64,000 nt of DNA from Acinetobacter calcoaceticus ANC 3811 (GCF_000399665.1 NZ_KB976986.1:1-64000); one strand, 5' to 3'; positions 9,221 through 20,302 are shown, counted from the stretch's first letter. The notes: a model not told the origin generated them from the letters alone. Numbers and translations: made by a program.

Positions 9221-9251
9221 AAAAAATCCCGCCACCGATAAGGTGACGGGA
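9221..9251 (-). terminator. Terminator of carB
   Basis: On the minus strand TCCCGTCACC, loop TTATC and GGTGGCGGGA are followed by six T residues (9221-9226 on the plus strand). The 10-bp stem has one mismatch and lies between carB and greA. Confidence 0.9.
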
Positions 9252-9266
9252 CTTATCGGTAACAAA

Positions 9267-12200
9267 TTAACCTACAGTTAAATCTTGCAAGCGGTATACA
9301 TCCATTGGCAATTTCACATCAAAAGCTTGGCAAACAGCTTCTGCACCATTGATAGTCGTTGTGTAATACACTTTGCCTTGTAGGGCAGCACGACGGATCA
9401 TTGCAGAGTCATATTGAGCCTGTTTACCTTCAGTTGTATTGACAATAAGGTGTATTTCACCATTTTTCAAGCGGTCAACAATATGTGGACGACCTTCAGT
9501 TACTTTATTCACAGATTCACACTCTAAACCTGCTTCTTTAAGAACTTTGTATGTACCACCTGTTGCAAGAAGCTTGAAGCCATATGCAGCTAATTTCTTA
9601 GCGATATCAGCAATATATTTCTTGTCAGATTCACGTACTGATAAGAAAGCATTTTTGACTTCGCCTTCGGTTGGTAAACCAGGTAAGCGATCATTTGAGC
9701 CTAAAACAGCTTTATAGAATGCTTCACCAAATGTTTTACCAACGCCCATTACTTCACCTGTAGATTTCATCTCAGGTCCAAGCATTGGATCTACGCCTTG
9801 GAATTTAGCGAATGGGAAAACAGCTTCTTTCACAGCAAAGTGTTTTGGAATGATTTCTTTAGTAAATCCTTGAGATTCAAGTGATTGACCAGCCATACAA
9901 CGTGCAGCTACTTTTGCTAAAGAATCACCAATACATTTCGATACGAATGGAACTGTACGTGAAGCACGTGGGTTAACTTCAAGAACGTAAACATCTTCGC
10001 CTTTAACTGCGAACTGAACGTTCATCAAACCAACCACACCAAGTTCTTTTGCCATCGCAACAGTTTGACGACGCATTTCATCCTGAATTTCTTTAGATAA
10101 AGAATAAGGAGGAATTGAACATGCAGAGTCACCTGAGTGAATACCTGCTTGTTCGATGTGCTGCATGATACCGCCGATCACAACGTCTTTACCGTCAGAT
10201 ACACAGTCAACATCAACTTCAGTTGCATCATCAAGGAAGCGGTCAAGAAGAACAGGGGCTTCGTTAGATGCCTGAACTGCTTCACGAAGGTAACGTTTAA
10301 GTTCTTCTTCGTTATACACGATTTCCATTGCGCGACCACCTAATACATAAGATGGACGAACAACTAACGGATAACCTACTTTCGCAGCTTCAGAGATACC
10401 TTCTTCAGCAGATTTTACAATGCTGTTGTTTGGTTGACGAAGCTGTAAACGTTGGATCATTTGCTGGAAACGTTCACGGTCTTCTGCACGGTCAATTGCA
10501 TCTGGTGATGTACCAATAATTGGTGTACCAGCTTCTTCTAAAGCACGTGCCAATTTAAGAGGTGTTTGACCACCGTACTGTACGATCACGCCTTTTGGCT
10601 TCTCAGTACGTACAATTTCAAGCACATCTTCAAGTGTTACAGGTTCGAAATACAAACGATCTGATGTATCGTAGTCAGTAGAAACAGTTTCAGGGTTACA
10701 GTTAACCATGATTGTTTCATAACCGTCTTCACGCATTGCTAATGCAGCGTGTACACAGCAGTAGTCAAATTCAATACCTTGACCAATACGGTTTGGACCA
10801 CCACCAATAACCATGATCTTGTCACGATTTGATGGATTTGCTTCACACTCTTCATCGTAAGTTGAATACATGTATGCAGTACCAGATTCAAACTCGGCAG
10901 CACATGTATCAACACGTTTGTAAACTGGGTAAACACCCAAATTCCAACGTTGTTTACGGAATTGCTTTTGTGAAATACCCATGAGGTCAGCAATACGTAG
11001 GTCAGATAAACCTTTGCGTTTGAAAGCACGGATATTGTCAGCGTTTAAGTCACCAAAACCTAAAGATTTTACTTCAGCTTCAGTTTTAACGATGTCTTGA
11101 ATTTGAATAAGGAACCAACGGTCAATTTTGGTTGCTTCAAACACTTCATCTAAAGAGAAACCATGACGGAAAGCATCGGCTACATACCAGATACGCTCAG
11201 GGCCTGGAACTTTAAGCTCTTTTAAAATGGTTTCTTTTGCATTTGTTGCACCAGCTTCGATTTTTTCATCAAAACCGCTTACACCAACTTCAAGGCCACG
11301 TAATGCTTTTTGTACAGATTCCTGGAAGTTACGGCCAATAGCCATGACTTCACCAACAGATTTCATCTGAGTGGTTAATACAGGTTCTGCTTGTGGGAAT
11401 TTCTCGAAGTTAAAACGAGGAATCTTCGTTACAACATAGTCAATCGATGGTTCAAAGCTTGCAGGAGTCACGCCACCAGTGATGTCATTTTTCAATTCAT
11501 CAAGAGTATAACCAACAGCAAGTTTTGCTGCGATTTTTGCGATTGGGAAACCTGTTGCTTTAGAAGCAAGAGCAGATGAACGTGATACACGAGGGTTCAT
11601 CTCAATAACAACCATACGTCCATCTTTCGGGTTAATACCGAACTGAACGTTAGAACCACCTGTTTCAACACCAATTTCACGAAGAACTGCAACCGAAGCA
11701 TTACGCATCAATTGATATTCTTTGTCTGTTAATGTCTGAGCAGGAGCAACAGTAATTGAGTCACCGGTGTGAACGCCCATTGGATCGAAGTTTTCGATCG
11801 CACATACGATAATACAGTTGTCGTTTTTGTCACGAACAACTTCCATTTCGTATTCTTTCCAGCCAATTAAAGATTCATCAATCAATAACTGGTGAGTAGG
11901 AGAGAGGTCAAAACCACGTTCACAAATCTCAAGGAATTCTTCGCGGTTGTATGCAATACCACCGCCAGAACCCCCCATTGTAAATGATGGACGGATAATT
12001 ACTGGAAAACCAAAGCCTGACTGGATTGTTAAAGCTTCTTCCATTGTTTCAGCAATGGCAGCTTTTGGACATTCCAAGCCAATTTTACGCATAGCGATAT
12101 CGAAGAGTTTACGATCTTCGGCTTTCTCAATCGCTTCTTTGCTCGCGCCAATAAGTTCAACATTATATTTAGCAAGAACACCGTGCTCATCAAGTGCGAG

Positions 12201-12497
12201 GGCACAGTTCAATGCAGTTTGACCACCCATAGTTGGCAATACTGCATCTGGACGTTCTTTTTCAATAATCTGTGCAACTGTTTGCCAAGTAATCGGCTCA
12301 ATATAAGTTGCATCAGCCATTGAAGGATCTGTCATGATAGTTGCTGGATTAGAGTTAACCAAAATAACACGATAGCCTTCTTCACGAAGTGCTTTACACG
12401 CTTGAGCACCTGAGTAGTCAAACTCACATGCCTGTCCAATCACAATCGGGCCAGCACCAATAATTAAGATGCTTTTAATATCCGTACGTTTAGGCAT
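9267..12497 (-). CDS. carB: Carbamoyl phosphate synthase large subunit
   Basis: 1076 residues, standard length. Two homologous ATP-grasp halves are visible: the first with [17 protein letters not shown] and [15 protein letters not shown], the second with [17 protein letters not shown] and [17 protein letters not shown]-terminal MGS-like regulatory domain ([16 protein letters not shown]) follows. It makes carbamoyl phosphate from bicarbonate, ATP and ammonia passed from CarA, feeding arginine and pyrimidine synthesis. carA is directly upstream with a 14-bp gap, so the two form an operon. Confidence 0.98.
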   Translation of the reverse strand: MPKRTDIKSILIIGAGPIVIGQACEFDYSGAQACKALREEGYRVILVNSNPATIMTDPSMADATYIEPITWQTVAQIIEKERPDAVLPTMGGQTALNCALALDEHGVLAKYNVELIGASKEAIEKAEDRKLFDIAMRKIGLECPKAAIAETMEEALTIQSGFGFPVIIRPSFTMGGSGGGIAYNREEFLEICERGFDLSPTHQLLIDESLIGWKEYEMEVVRDKNDNCIIVCAIENFDPMGVHTGDSITVAPAQTLTDKEYQLMRNASVAVLREIGVETGGSNVQFGINPKDGRMVVIEMNPRVSRSSALASKATGFPIAKIAAKLAVGYTLDELKNDITGGVTPASFEPSIDYVVTKIPRFNFEKFPQAEPVLTTQMKSVGEVMAIGRNFQESVQKALRGLEVGVSGFDEKIEAGATNAKETILKELKVPGPERIWYVADAFRHGFSLDEVFEATKIDRWFLIQIQDIVKTEAEVKSLGFGDLNADNIRAFKRKGLSDLRIADLMGISQKQFRKQRWNLGVYPVYKRVDTCAAEFESGTAYMYSTYDEECEANPSNRDKIMVIGGGPNRIGQGIEFDYCCVHAALAMREDGYETIMVNCNPETVSTDYDTSDRLYFEPVTLEDVLEIVRTEKPKGVIVQYGGQTPLKLARALEEAGTPIIGTSPDAIDRAEDRERFQQMIQRLQLRQPNNSIVKSAEEGISEAAKVGYPLVVRPSYVLGGRAMEIVYNEEELKRYLREAVQASNEAPVLLDRFLDDATEVDVDCVSDGKDVVIGGIMQHIEQAGIHSGDSACSIPPYSLSKEIQDEMRRQTVAMAKELGVVGLMNVQFAVKGEDVYVLEVNPRASRTVPFVSKCIGDSLAKVAARCMAGQSLESQGFTKEIIPKHFAVKEAVFPFAKFQGVDPMLGPEMKSTGEVMGVGKTFGEAFYKAVLGSNDRLPGLPTEGEVKNAFLSVRESDKKYIADIAKKLAAYGFKLLATGGTYKVLKEAGLECESVNKVTEGRPHIVDRLKNGEIHLIVNTTEGKQAQYDSAMIRRAALQGKVYYTTTINGAEAVCQAFDVKLPMDVYRLQDLTVG

Positions 12498-12511
12498 TAT
12501 TCGCTCCGTAA

Positions 12512-13651
12512 TTACTGTTTAGATGCTTCGATAAGTTCGATGAAATGATCGAACAAAGGTGCACAATCATGTGGACCAGGGCTTGCTTCAGGGTGACCTT
12601 GGAAGCTGAAAGCTGGTTTGTCTGTACGGTGAATACCTTGTAAGGTGCCATCGAACAATGATTTATGCGTTGCTTTTAAGTTAGCCGGTAAAGTTTCTGC
12701 ATCTACAGCAAAACCATGGTTCTGTGAAGTAATCATCACTGTACCATCTTCAAGATCTTGTACAGGATGGTTAGCGCCGTGGTGACCATGGTTCATTTTT
12801 ACAGTTTTTGCACCAGAAGCGAGTGCCAGAATTTGGTGACCTAAGCAGATACCAAATACAGGTAATGTTGTGGTTTCAACAATAGTTTTTACAGCTTCGA
12901 TCGCATAATCACAAGCAGCTGGATCGCCAGGACCATTTGAAAGGAATACGCCATCCGGATTAAGTGCCAATACTTTTTCAGCCGGAGTTTCTGCAGGAAC
13001 AACGGTTAGTTTACAACCGCGGTCTGCAAGCATACGCAAGATGTTGGTTTTGACACCGTAATCGTATGCAACTACATGGTATTTTAATTCAGGTTTAGAG
13101 AAGCCTTGGCCTAAGGTCCATGAACCTTCAGACCATTCAAAACCTGTTGGATCACAACATTCTTTTGCCAGGTCTAAACCGTTTAAGCCACCAAAAGCAC
13201 GTGCTTTTGCAATAGCTTCTTCTTCCGTAATATTTTCGCCAGCAAGGATACATCCGTTTTGAGCGCCAGTCTGACGTAAAATACGAGTCAGTTTACGAGT
13301 ATCGATATCTGCAATAGCAACAACATTATGCGCTTGCAAATATTCACTCAACGACTGCTCAGCACGGAAATTACTGTGTAGTAGGGGAAGGTCACGAATA
13401 ATTAAACCATTTGCCCATACTTTATGGATACGACCAGATTCAACGTCTTCCGCGTTGCAACCAGTGTTACCAATATGAGGGTAAGTTAATGTCACAATTT
13501 GTTGTGCATAACTTGGGTCAGTCAAAATTTCTTGATAGCCTGTCATGGCTGTGTTAAAAACGACTTCTCCAGTCGTACTTCCCGATGCGCCGATTGACGT
13601 TCCTTTAAAGATCGTTCCATCTGCGAGGGCTAAAATGGCGGGGATGCTCAA
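12512..13651 (-). CDS. carA: Carbamoyl phosphate synthase small (glutaminase) subunit
   Basis: I place the start at the TTG at 13651 because an AGGAG site lies 7 nt upstream and this gives 379 residues beginning [14 protein letters not shown], as in other CarA proteins. The frame extends to 13696 but those extra residues are not conserved. The C-terminal class I glutamine amidotransferase domain shows the nucleophile motif VFGICLGHQ and the His/Glu motif [11 protein letters not shown]. It hydrolyses glutamine and channels ammonia to CarB. First gene of carAB. Confidence 0.96.
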   Translation of the reverse strand: MSIPAILALADGTIFKGTSIGASGSTTGEVVFNTAMTGYQEILTDPSYAQQIVTLTYPHIGNTGCNAEDVESGRIHKVWANGLIIRDLPLLHSNFRAEQSLSEYLQAHNVVAIADIDTRKLTRILRQTGAQNGCILAGENITEEEAIAKARAFGGLNGLDLAKECCDPTGFEWSEGSWTLGQGFSKPELKYHVVAYDYGVKTNILRMLADRGCKLTVVPAETPAEKVLALNPDGVFLSNGPGDPAACDYAIEAVKTIVETTTLPVFGICLGHQILALASGAKTVKMNHGHHGANHPVQDLEDGTVMITSQNHGFAVDAETLPANLKATHKSLFDGTLQGIHRTDKPAFSFQGHPEASPGPHDCAPLFDHFIELIEASKQ

Positions 13652-13765
13652 ACCAAAGCTCCTGAATTTCGGCTGTAAAAAAGCGAGTAGACCCAAAAAA
13701 GATCGGCGATGTTTGGATAAAACATGCCCTCCCTATCGGTCTGCCCGCTTGTAACTTAACAGCGC

Positions 13766-13794
13766 ATTATACGCATGGAACCCCTCAAAGTCTA
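13766..13794 (-). promoter_or_regulatory. Predicted sigma-70 promoter of carAB
   Basis: On the minus strand a perfect TATAAT (13766-13771) lies 17 bp downstream of TAGACT (13789-13794). Transcription would start about 110 nt before the carA TTG, giving a substantial leader that could carry pyrimidine or arginine control; no attenuator was recognised. Confidence 0.65.
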
Positions 13795-13962
13795 TTTCTT
13801 TTCTGCTAAAAAATATAATTCATTGCTTGCTTTTTATAAAAAAATTATCCACTCATCTGAATCCGATACTTTTGATAAATTGTCTGACAATTTGCAAGGC
13901 GAATTCTTGAAACTGGATTTATTGTATTGCTAGTTAAAAAATAAACAATATGAGGAAATAGT

Positions 13963-14550
13963 ATGAGCAATAATGAAGTTTCAAAAGAGGTGAGTGAAAA
14001 AACTCAAGCAGTAGTTGAATCAGTAAAAGCTGAGGTTAATGAAGTGAAAGAAACCCTAGCTGCGACTACAACTAAGGCTAAAAAAACAGTAACCGCTAAA
14101 ACTGCACAGGTAAAAGAAACTGTTGCTGAAAAAACTGAGCAAGTTAAAGAAGTTGCTACGGAAGCAAAAGCTCAGGTAAAAGAAGCTATTACTGAAACTC
14201 AAGAGCAAGTCAAAGAAGTTTTAAGCGAGACTCAAGAGAAAATTGAAGCTGAAACTCACGAATTAAATAAGAATATTCAAAATCAAATTGGTCAAATTAA
14301 ACAAGATATTTTACAACGTCTTGATGTAATTAAAGCTCAGTTTAGCACTTCACAAGAAGGGTTGTCTGACCTTAAAAATGCTTTGAAAGCAGAAATTAAT
14401 GCCCTTATTGAAGATTTAACAAAAGTGAGCAAAGAGCTTAAGGGTGATATTAGCCAGATTTCTTTGAAGCACAAAGATTCTTTAAGTGAAAGTATTAAGC
14501 GCACTAAAAATAATGCAGTCGAAGCTTGGAATAAAGCAAGAGATAATTAA
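13963..14550 (+). CDS. Lys/Glu/Ala-rich coiled-coil protein, phasin/LEA-like
   Basis: 195 residues of low complexity with no hydrophobic segment or signal peptide. Residues about 20-105 repeat an 11-residue pattern around VKETVAEKT, VKEVATEAK, VKEAITETQ and VKEVLSETQ, typical of amphipathic helices in phasins and late-embryogenesis-abundant-like proteins. The C-terminal half is predicted long helix. No enzymatic motif is seen. ATG is preceded by GAGGAA seven bases upstream. It is monocistronic, with a strong terminator after it. Possible roles include granule or membrane-surface binding or stress protection; this is inference. Confidence 0.7.
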   Translation: MSNNEVSKEVSEKTQAVVESVKAEVNEVKETLAATTTKAKKTVTAKTAQVKETVAEKTEQVKEVATEAKAQVKEAITETQEQVKEVLSETQEKIEAETHELNKNIQNQIGQIKQDILQRLDVIKAQFSTSQEGLSDLKNALKAEINALIEDLTKVSKELKGDISQISLKHKDSLSESIKRTKNNAVEAWNKARDN

Positions 14551-14574
14551 TGATCTCTGCTTTGGTCCAGCTAT

Positions 14575-14606
14575 AAAAAAGCGAGAATTAATTTCTCGCT
14601 TTTTTA
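14575..14606. terminator. Bidirectional terminator
   Basis: Six A residues, GCGAGAA, a short AT loop, TTCTCGC and six T residues. It lies between the stop codons of the convergent genes at 13963 and 14610 and can serve both. Confidence 0.9.
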
Positions 14607-14609
14607 TTT

Positions 14610-15143
14610 TTAGAACTGATGTAACCAGTCACGTTTATTATGGAAATCTGCACTTTTTCCACTATGCTGCATTGCATAGTACTGCATACCATCTTTAGTC
14701 TTTAAAACTGTAGTTAAACCTAAATAAAGGTTTGACCATTTCAAGCGATGCTGTTGCATAAATTGCCCTAAATCGAGACTAACATTTAAGCCATAGTGAG
14801 TGCGCTTGAGGTGGTTCAGTTCAATATCGTAAGCAGCAAGGGGAGGTATGCTTTCCGGATAGCGATATTCTTCAAACTGATATGACTGCCATGCTTGAGA
14901 AGGGGAAAGATTAATTTCCCGATAATAATCTTCATCATGCACGCCAACAAAAATCTCGAAACAAGTTTCTTCCCACAAAAAATCTTGACGTGGATGACCC
15001 ACGACTTCTTGAGGCCAGATAATAAGTTGATTTGGATCACGAATCCAAAAACCGATATTTAAGGAGGATGCTTGCTGTTCAATTGCGCCAACAACAGAAA
15101 CAGCATAAAAACGATCAAAAGCTGAAAGTTCGTAACTTGCCAT
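14610..15143 (-). CDS. DOMON-like domain protein
   Basis: A 177-residue protein without signal peptide. The pattern of beta-strand residues with DFLWEETCFEIFVG, YREINLSPSQAWQSYQF and a C-terminal NLYLGLTTVLKTKDG matches the DOMON-like / carbohydrate-binding-module-9-like family found as a stand-alone protein in many proteobacteria. Ligand and role are unknown. It follows yhbY on the same strand 16 bp downstream, suggesting co-transcription. Confidence 0.7.
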   Translation of the reverse strand: MASYELSAFDRFYAVSVVGAIEQQASSLNIGFWIRDPNQLIIWPQEVVGHPRQDFLWEETCFEIFVGVHDEDYYREINLSPSQAWQSYQFEEYRYPESIPPLAAYDIELNHLKRTHYGLNVSLDLGQFMQQHRLKWSNLYLGLTTVLKTKDGMQYYAMQHSGKSADFHNKRDWLHQF

Positions 15144-15159
15144 AGTTTGTCAAATTAAA

Positions 15160-15483
15160 TTAGTTTGCTAGGTGAGCGTGACGAACAAGATTAGACAAAT
15201 GTTGGTTTTGTTTAGCTGCCTTTTTGTAAAGCAAAACAATTTTACCAATTTTTTGCACAGCTTGAGCACCTGTTGCTTCAACAATTGCGTCAATTGTTGC
15301 GGTACGCGCTTCACGGTCTTCACCAGCAATCTTAACTTTAATAAGTTCGTGGTCATTTAAAGCACGAAGCGTTTCTTCGATTACCGCGTCTGTTAAGCCT
15401 TGTCCACCAATCATGACAACTGGATTAAGCACATGACCAATTTGACGTAAACGTTTACGTTCATGGATAGATAAAGCGGCCAT
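15160..15483 (-). CDS. yhbY: Ribosome-associated RNA-binding protein YhbY (CRM domain)
   Basis: 107 residues, one CRM domain: KRLRQIGHVLNPVVMIGGQG, the ELIKVKIAG strand and QKIGKIVLLYKKA. Family knowledge: YhbY binds pre-50S particles and helps 23S rRNA maturation. It is transcribed divergently from rlmE, an arrangement also found in Escherichia coli, which supports the assignment. Confidence 0.95.
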   Translation of the reverse strand: MAALSIHERKRLRQIGHVLNPVVMIGGQGLTDAVIEETLRALNDHELIKVKIAGEDREARTATIDAIVEATGAQAVQKIGKIVLLYKKAAKQNQHLSNLVRHAHLAN

Positions 15484-15682
15484 TAAAAATACCTGATTTT
15501 AAAAACGGCTTAGTATAGCAAAAAACTTAAATCCAGATGTACGAAAAACTGTATAAATAATCGATCAACATTATTGGAAAAAAACTGTAAAACTTAGTGA
15601 GTTTACGCTACATCCGTACTGTAATGAGAGTAATTTTCACGTACAATGAACGATCAGAAGTTTTTTTGATATTTAGTGAGTT

Positions 15683-16333
15683 ATGGCAACACGCATTACA
15701 AACCAGAAACTGTCGAAAAGTAGTCGTGTATGGATGAGGGAACATCTGGACGATCCTTTTGTAAAAAAAGCACAAAAGGAAGGATATCGCGCTCGAGCAG
15801 CTTATAAACTTCTTGAAATTCAAGAAAAATATAAGTTGATTAAGCCAGGCATGACTGTAGTAGATTTAGGCGCGGCTCCTGGTAGTTGGTCTCAAATCGC
15901 TGGGAAACTTGTTGGTAGCAAAGGTTTAGTCATTGCTTCCGATATTTTACCTATGGATGCTTTGCCTGATGTCACTTTCTTACAAGGAGACTTTAGAGAA
16001 GAAGATGTATTTGAAAATTTGTTAAATATTTTAAATGGGCGACAAGTAGACATTGTAATTTCTGATATGGCCCCCAATACATCTGGTAATAGGGCTGTTG
16101 ATCAACCTAGACAGATTTACTTATGTGAACTGGCTTTAGATTTTGCTCAAAAGGTTCTTGGTCCTAATGGACAACTTGTGGTTAAAGTGTTCCAAGGCAC
16201 AGGATTTGATGAGTTTCGTAAACAAGTAGTTGATAGTTTTGATGTGTTAAAAACAGTAAAACCAGCAGCTTCTCGTGCACGATCTAAAGAAGTTTTTTTG
16301 GTTGGACAAGGGCGTAAGAAAGCATTGCGATAA
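15683..16333 (+). CDS. rlmE: 23S rRNA 2'-O-ribose uridine methyltransferase RlmE (FtsJ)
   Basis: 216 residues. The Rossmann SAM-binding motif [15 protein letters not shown], the [11 protein letters not shown] motif and the KVFQGTGF motif supply the K-D-K-E catalytic residues of RrmJ/FtsJ enzymes. It modifies U2552 of 23S rRNA late in 50S assembly. It is followed by ftsH, as in many gammaproteobacteria (ftsJ-ftsH), with a 133-bp gap in which ftsH could have its own promoter. Confidence 0.97.
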   Translation: MATRITNQKLSKSSRVWMREHLDDPFVKKAQKEGYRARAAYKLLEIQEKYKLIKPGMTVVDLGAAPGSWSQIAGKLVGSKGLVIASDILPMDALPDVTFLQGDFREEDVFENLLNILNGRQVDIVISDMAPNTSGNRAVDQPRQIYLCELALDFAQKVLGPNGQLVVKVFQGTGFDEFRKQVVDSFDVLKTVKPAASRARSKEVFLVGQGRKKALR

Positions 16334-16466
16334 AGTTTACTTGCCAAGCTCCTAAAAATTGTGCATTTTGTACTTTTAGGTTATCCGCAAGCAATACAGT
16401 TGCTGCTTTTATGACGATCGGCCAAGTTTGGGCATGATCAAATTAGATCGATATGGGAATAAAGCT

Positions 16467-18362
16467 TTGAGCGATTACTTCAAGAATGCCGTATTGTGGC
16501 TAATAATACTTGGTGTTCTGATTTTAATTTTCAGTAATATCAGTGACCGCAACAAGCCTACTGCGATGAAATATTCAGATTTCGTTGCAGCGGTGAATAG
16601 TGGCCAAATTAAGCAAGTCACAATTGACGGTTTAAATATTAATGGTGAAAAAACTAACGGATCACAGTTTGAAACTGTTCGTCCGCAAGTTGAAGACACT
16701 GAGCTTATGCCAAGCTTAAATAAACAAAATGTTGTTGTTGAGGGAACAGCTCCACAACGTCAAGGCATTTTGATGCAACTTCTCATTGCTAGTTTCCCTG
16801 TACTGTTAATCATTTTGTTATTCATGTTCTTTATGCGTAACATGGGTGGTGGTGCAGGCGGAAAGAATGGACCGATGAGTTTTGGTAAGTCGAAGGCGAA
16901 AATGCTTTCTGAAGACCAGATCAAAGTCAATTTTTCTGACGTCGCCGGCTGTGATGAAGCAAAACAAGAAGTTGTTGAAATTGTAGATTTCTTAAAAGAC
17001 CCTGCAAAATTCAAACGTTTGGGCGCTACTATTCCTCGTGGCGTACTTATGGTTGGTCCTCCGGGTACTGGTAAAACGTTATTAGCTAAAGCAATTGCTG
17101 GTGAAGCGAAAGTTCCTTTCTTCAGCATTTCAGGTTCTGACTTTGTAGAAATGTTCGTGGGTGTGGGTGCGTCCCGTGTCCGTGATATGTTTGAGCAAGC
17201 GAAGCGTCACGCGCCATGTATCATCTTTATTGATGAGATTGATGCAGTTGGTCGTCACCGTGGTTCAGGTACAGGCGGTGGTCATGATGAGCGTGAACAA
17301 ACCTTAAACCAGATGCTTGTGGAAATGGATGGTTTTGAAGGCAATGAAGGCGTAATCGTTATTGCTGCAACTAACCGTTCTGATGTGCTTGATAAAGCAT
17401 TATTACGTCCAGGTCGTTTTGACCGTCAAGTAATGGTTGGTTTACCGGATATTCGTGGTCGTGAACAAATTCTGAATGTACATTTGAAAAAGTTACCTTC
17501 AGTTACAGGTGTTGACATGAAAGTGTTAGCACGTGGTACACCAGGTTTCTCTGGCGCACAATTGGCAAACCTTGTTAACGAAGCTGCATTATTTGCTGCA
17601 CGTCGTAATAAGAATACTGTCGACATGCATGACTTTGAAGATGCGAAAGACAAAATCTACATGGGTCCAGAGCGTAAGTCGATGGTTCTACGTGAAGAAG
17701 AGCGTCGTGCAACTGCTTATCATGAAGCTGGTCATGCAATTGTTGCAGAAATTTTGCCAGGTACAGATCCTGTTCATAAAGTAACGATCATGCCACGTGG
17801 TTGGGCTTTGGGCGTAACTTGGCAGTTACCTGAGCAAGACCAGATTAGCCATTATAAAGACAAGATGCTAAATGAAATTGCGATTTTGTTTGGTGGTCGT
17901 ATTGCTGAGGAAGTATTTATTCAACAGCAATCTACTGGTGCTTCAAATGACTTTGAGCGAGCTACTAAAATGGCGCGTGCAATGGTTACTAAGTACGGTA
18001 TGTCTGACAAAATGGGTGTAATGGTTTACGAAGACGAAAACCAAAATGGCTTCTTTGGAAATGTAGGTAGCCGTACGATTTCTGAAGCAACTCAACAGTT
18101 AGTTGACGAAGAAGTACGCCGTATTCTTGATGAGCAATATAAAGTTGCGCGTAATATCTTGGAAGGTAATAAAGATATTGCACATGCAATGGTAAAAGCT
18201 TTGATGGAGTGGGAAACCGTTGATCGTGATCAAATTCGTGACATTATGGAAGGTCGTGAACCCCAACCACCTAAAGTCTATGTTGCTGAAAATCCAGTGG
18301 CTGCATTTGAACCACCAAAAGATGGTCCATCTACACCACCACCATTACCAGCAATGAACTAA
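16467..18362 (+). CDS. ftsH: ATP-dependent zinc metalloprotease FtsH
   Basis: I choose the TTG at 16467 (631 residues) because GGGA lies 8 nt upstream and the product starts [19 protein letters not shown], the first membrane span. The open frame back to 16428 has no good ribosome-binding site. A second span is at about 100-120. The AAA module has GPPGTGKT near residue 197 and DEIDAVG; the zinc site HEAGH is at about 419-423. FtsH is a hexameric inner-membrane protease that degrades misassembled membrane proteins, sigma-32 and LpxC. The tail is proline-rich ([11 protein letters not shown]). Confidence 0.97.
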   Translation: MSDYFKNAVLWLIILGVLILIFSNISDRNKPTAMKYSDFVAAVNSGQIKQVTIDGLNINGEKTNGSQFETVRPQVEDTELMPSLNKQNVVVEGTAPQRQGILMQLLIASFPVLLIILLFMFFMRNMGGGAGGKNGPMSFGKSKAKMLSEDQIKVNFSDVAGCDEAKQEVVEIVDFLKDPAKFKRLGATIPRGVLMVGPPGTGKTLLAKAIAGEAKVPFFSISGSDFVEMFVGVGASRVRDMFEQAKRHAPCIIFIDEIDAVGRHRGSGTGGGHDEREQTLNQMLVEMDGFEGNEGVIVIAATNRSDVLDKALLRPGRFDRQVMVGLPDIRGREQILNVHLKKLPSVTGVDMKVLARGTPGFSGAQLANLVNEAALFAARRNKNTVDMHDFEDAKDKIYMGPERKSMVLREEERRATAYHEAGHAIVAEILPGTDPVHKVTIMPRGWALGVTWQLPEQDQISHYKDKMLNEIAILFGGRIAEEVFIQQQSTGASNDFERATKMARAMVTKYGMSDKMGVMVYEDENQNGFFGNVGSRTISEATQQLVDEEVRRILDEQYKVARNILEGNKDIAHAMVKALMEWETVDRDQIRDIMEGREPQPPKVYVAENPVAAFEPPKDGPSTPPPLPAMN

Positions 18363-18373
18363 ATTAGTTAAGC

Positions 18374-18405
18374 AAAAGAGCCACAGTCATGTGGCTCTTT
18401 TTTTT
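18374..18405 (+). terminator. Terminator of ftsH
   Basis: GAGCCACA (18378-18385), loop GTCA, TGTGGCTC (18390-18397), then eight T residues, 15 bp after the stop. Confidence 0.93.
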
Positions 18406-18498
18406 GTGCATGTATTTCAGACAAAGCTAAAAAGAAATCAGCAGTATATCGAGCACAGACTTGTTAAAATGTTGTCGAATATTAAATTGGAGCTTGTC

Positions 18499-19350
18499 AT
18501 GCAGCTAATGCCTTTACCTCAGCAAATTCTACAATGTGGACAGCTTCAGTTAGATTTATCACAGCCTCACGTTATGGGCATTTTAAATGTCACACCAGAT
18601 TCTTTTAGTGATGGTGGAAAGCATAATCAAGTGGATCAAGCTATTGCGCATGCGCTAATCATGATAGAGCAGGGTGCTACCGTTATCGATATTGGTGGGG
18701 AATCTACGCGTCCAGGGGCATCTGAAGTAAGTGTAGAAGAAGAAATCGGAAGAGTTGTACCTGTGGTTGAGGCTTTAGCTAAACATAATGTGGTTCTTTC
18801 GATTGATACAAGTCAGCCTGATGTTATCCGTGCAGCGAAAGAAGCAGGTGCGCATATTTGGAATGACGTGCGTGCGCTTACTCGACCAAACGCTTTAAAA
18901 ACTGCGGTAGAGTTAGATATCCCTGTAGTGATCATGCATATGCGTGGTGAGCCCACAACAATGAATCAGCTAGACCAATATGCGGATGTAACGTTAGATG
19001 TAATACAAGAGCTTCAGCAGCGCGTGGAAGAGGCTTTAACTGCAGGTGTAAAAAAACAGAATATTATTATTGATCCGGGGTTTGGTTTTGCAAAAAATGC
19101 ACAGCAAAATTTAAAATTATTAAATGAATTTTGGAAGCTCCATGAAATGGGTTATCCAATTTTATCTGGTCTTTCTCGTAAACGTTTTATTGGCGAAGCT
19201 TTAAAGGGTGTAGCAGCAGAACAGCGTGCGGTGGGGAGTGTTACGGGTCATTTGCTCAGTATTCAGCAAGGGGCATCCATTGTTCGTGCACATGATGTAA
19301 AAGCAATGACTGATGCAATTCTTGTTTGGAAAGCGATGGAAAAAGCTTGA
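18499..19350 (+). CDS. folP: Dihydropteroate synthase
   Basis: The ATG at 18499 has GGAG six bases upstream and gives 283 residues, the usual size; an open extension to 18391 runs into the ftsH terminator and is rejected. Motifs: MGILNVTPDSFSDGG, IDIGGESTRPGA, DPGFGFAKN and LSGLSRKRFIG. It condenses dihydropterin pyrophosphate with p-aminobenzoate and is the sulfonamide target. ftsH-folP order is conserved in gammaproteobacteria, although a terminator separates them here. No glmM follows, unlike in E. coli. Confidence 0.97.
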   Translation: MQLMPLPQQILQCGQLQLDLSQPHVMGILNVTPDSFSDGGKHNQVDQAIAHALIMIEQGATVIDIGGESTRPGASEVSVEEEIGRVVPVVEALAKHNVVLSIDTSQPDVIRAAKEAGAHIWNDVRALTRPNALKTAVELDIPVVIMHMRGEPTTMNQLDQYADVTLDVIQELQQRVEEALTAGVKKQNIIIDPGFGFAKNAQQNLKLLNEFWKLHEMGYPILSGLSRKRFIGEALKGVAAEQRAVGSVTGHLLSIQQGASIVRAHDVKAMTDAILVWKAMEKA

Positions 19351-19482
19351 AAAATAGGCTTTTATAATCTGATTGTGATTAATTGATTTCATAGATTAGA
19401 TGGTTAAGTCAGGTAAAATTGTCGTTATTATTTTGAAAATATGTTATAAGCGGCAGGTTTCTGCTGCTGTGTAAACTTTTGT

Positions 19483-19797
19483 ATGTTCGAAGACTTACTT
19501 CTCCCAATGTTTGATGATGAGTATTATCCAGATATTTTAGTCGCTGAACTCAAGCAGTTAATTGAACAATTTGCCAAAAAAGTTCAAAAGTCTGCTTTAG
19601 CTGATCAGGATATCTATCGCTATGCTCATCAAACTGTTATTGAAATTAATGAAATGAAACCACAGTTTGAAGATCTGGATTCTTCGCTAGATGATAGTGC
19701 TGCTGACTATATTGCTGAAGCAATGATGATGGTGGCACAAGGTGCGGGATATTTAGATCTTGAGATGGAAGAGCTGGTGATGAATCGAGAGTGGTGA
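19483..19797 (+). CDS. Small acidic conserved hypothetical protein (possibly DUF5713)
   Basis: 104 residues, strongly acidic, predicted largely helical, with no signal peptide or membrane segment. Features are LLPMFDDEYYPD near the N-terminus and SLDDSAADYIAEAMMMV in the second half. It loosely recalls the small DUF5713 family; this is uncertain and no function can be assigned. It ends one base before the stop codon of the convergent gene at 19798. Confidence 0.6.
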   Translation: MFEDLLLPMFDDEYYPDILVAELKQLIEQFAKKVQKSALADQDIYRYAHQTVIEINEMKPQFEDLDSSLDDSAADYIAEAMMMVAQGAGYLDLEMEELVMNREW

Positions 19798-20148
19798 TTA
19801 CTCTCGATTCTCAATACCTTCAAATGCATCTAACAAATGACAAGATGCCTTTAAATGAATTTCATCTATTTCTTTAGTTTTTAACACTAAAACACCATTC
19901 TCTTGGTGTTCGGCATCTGCTAATAAACTGATCCAATAAATTTCTCGTTTTTGTTCTAATGCTTTGAATTTATCTATTATCTGTTTAGGTGCTTTAATTA
20001 AATAATCATCTTTGGTGATAGAGCAGCGAGAAAAGTGCCAGTTGTCATCTTTAAAAGAAATAGTGCCAGAAAAAAGATCTGTAGCGTAAACCCTGGATAT
20101 AGAAAGGATGCTACACAGAAGTAATAATATTCTTATCATAAAATTCAT
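19798..20148 (-). CDS. Hypothetical secreted protein
   Basis: 116 residues with a clear N-terminal signal peptide (MIRILLLLCSILSISRVYA, likely cleavage after VYA). The mature part of about 95 residues contains two Cys (in FSRCSI and KASCHLL) that could form a disulfide. No family was recognised. It probably resides in the periplasm. Its stop abuts that of the plus-strand gene ending at 19797. Confidence 0.6.
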   Translation of the reverse strand: MNFMIRILLLLCSILSISRVYATDLFSGTISFKDDNWHFSRCSITKDDYLIKAPKQIIDKFKALEQKREIYWISLLADAEHQENGVLVLKTKEIDEIHLKASCHLLDAFEGIENRE

Positions 20149-20162
20149 TTTTAATTAGGCAT

Positions 20163-20190
20163 AAAAAAACCAGCTTACGCTGGATTCTTT
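20163..20190 (-). terminator. Terminator of the first tRNA-Leu
   Basis: CCAGC (20170-20174), loop TTAC, GCTGG (20179-20183). On the minus strand it is followed by seven T residues. It is part of the 147-bp duplicated segment. Confidence 0.85.
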
Positions 20191-20216
20191 GTAACACCAA
20201 ATTCAATATTTGAAAA

Positions 20217-20302
20217 TGGTGCCCGGGGCCGGACTCGAACCGGCACGCTTTGTGGGCGGGGGATTTTAAATCCCCTGTGTCTACCTATTTCACCACCCGG
20301 GC
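20217..20302 (-). tRNA. tRNA-Leu (UAA), copy 1
   Basis: An 86-nt cloverleaf with encoded CCA. The acceptor GCCCGGG pairs with CCCGGGC, the anticodon arm is GGGGA-TTTAAAA-TCCCC with anticodon TAA, the T arm holds GGTTCGAGTCC, and there is a long class II variable arm. Identical to the copy at 22365. Confidence 0.97.

Larger units (their letters stand above)
20156..20302 (-). repeat. 147-bp direct repeat, copy 1 (tRNA-Leu plus its terminator)
   Basis: Aligns without gaps to 22304-22450 (constant offset 2148 bp). The tRNA and terminator parts are identical; only about 30 bp between them differ. The copies bracket the PhoD-like gene. Confidence 0.9.

Noticed and set aside
10739..11029. 96-codon minus-strand frame inside carB
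   Set aside because: Out-of-frame shadow of a well-defined enzyme on the same strand.
18391..18498. Longer N-terminus for FolP
   Set aside because: The extension would be translated from the ftsH terminator hairpin and has no ribosome-binding site.
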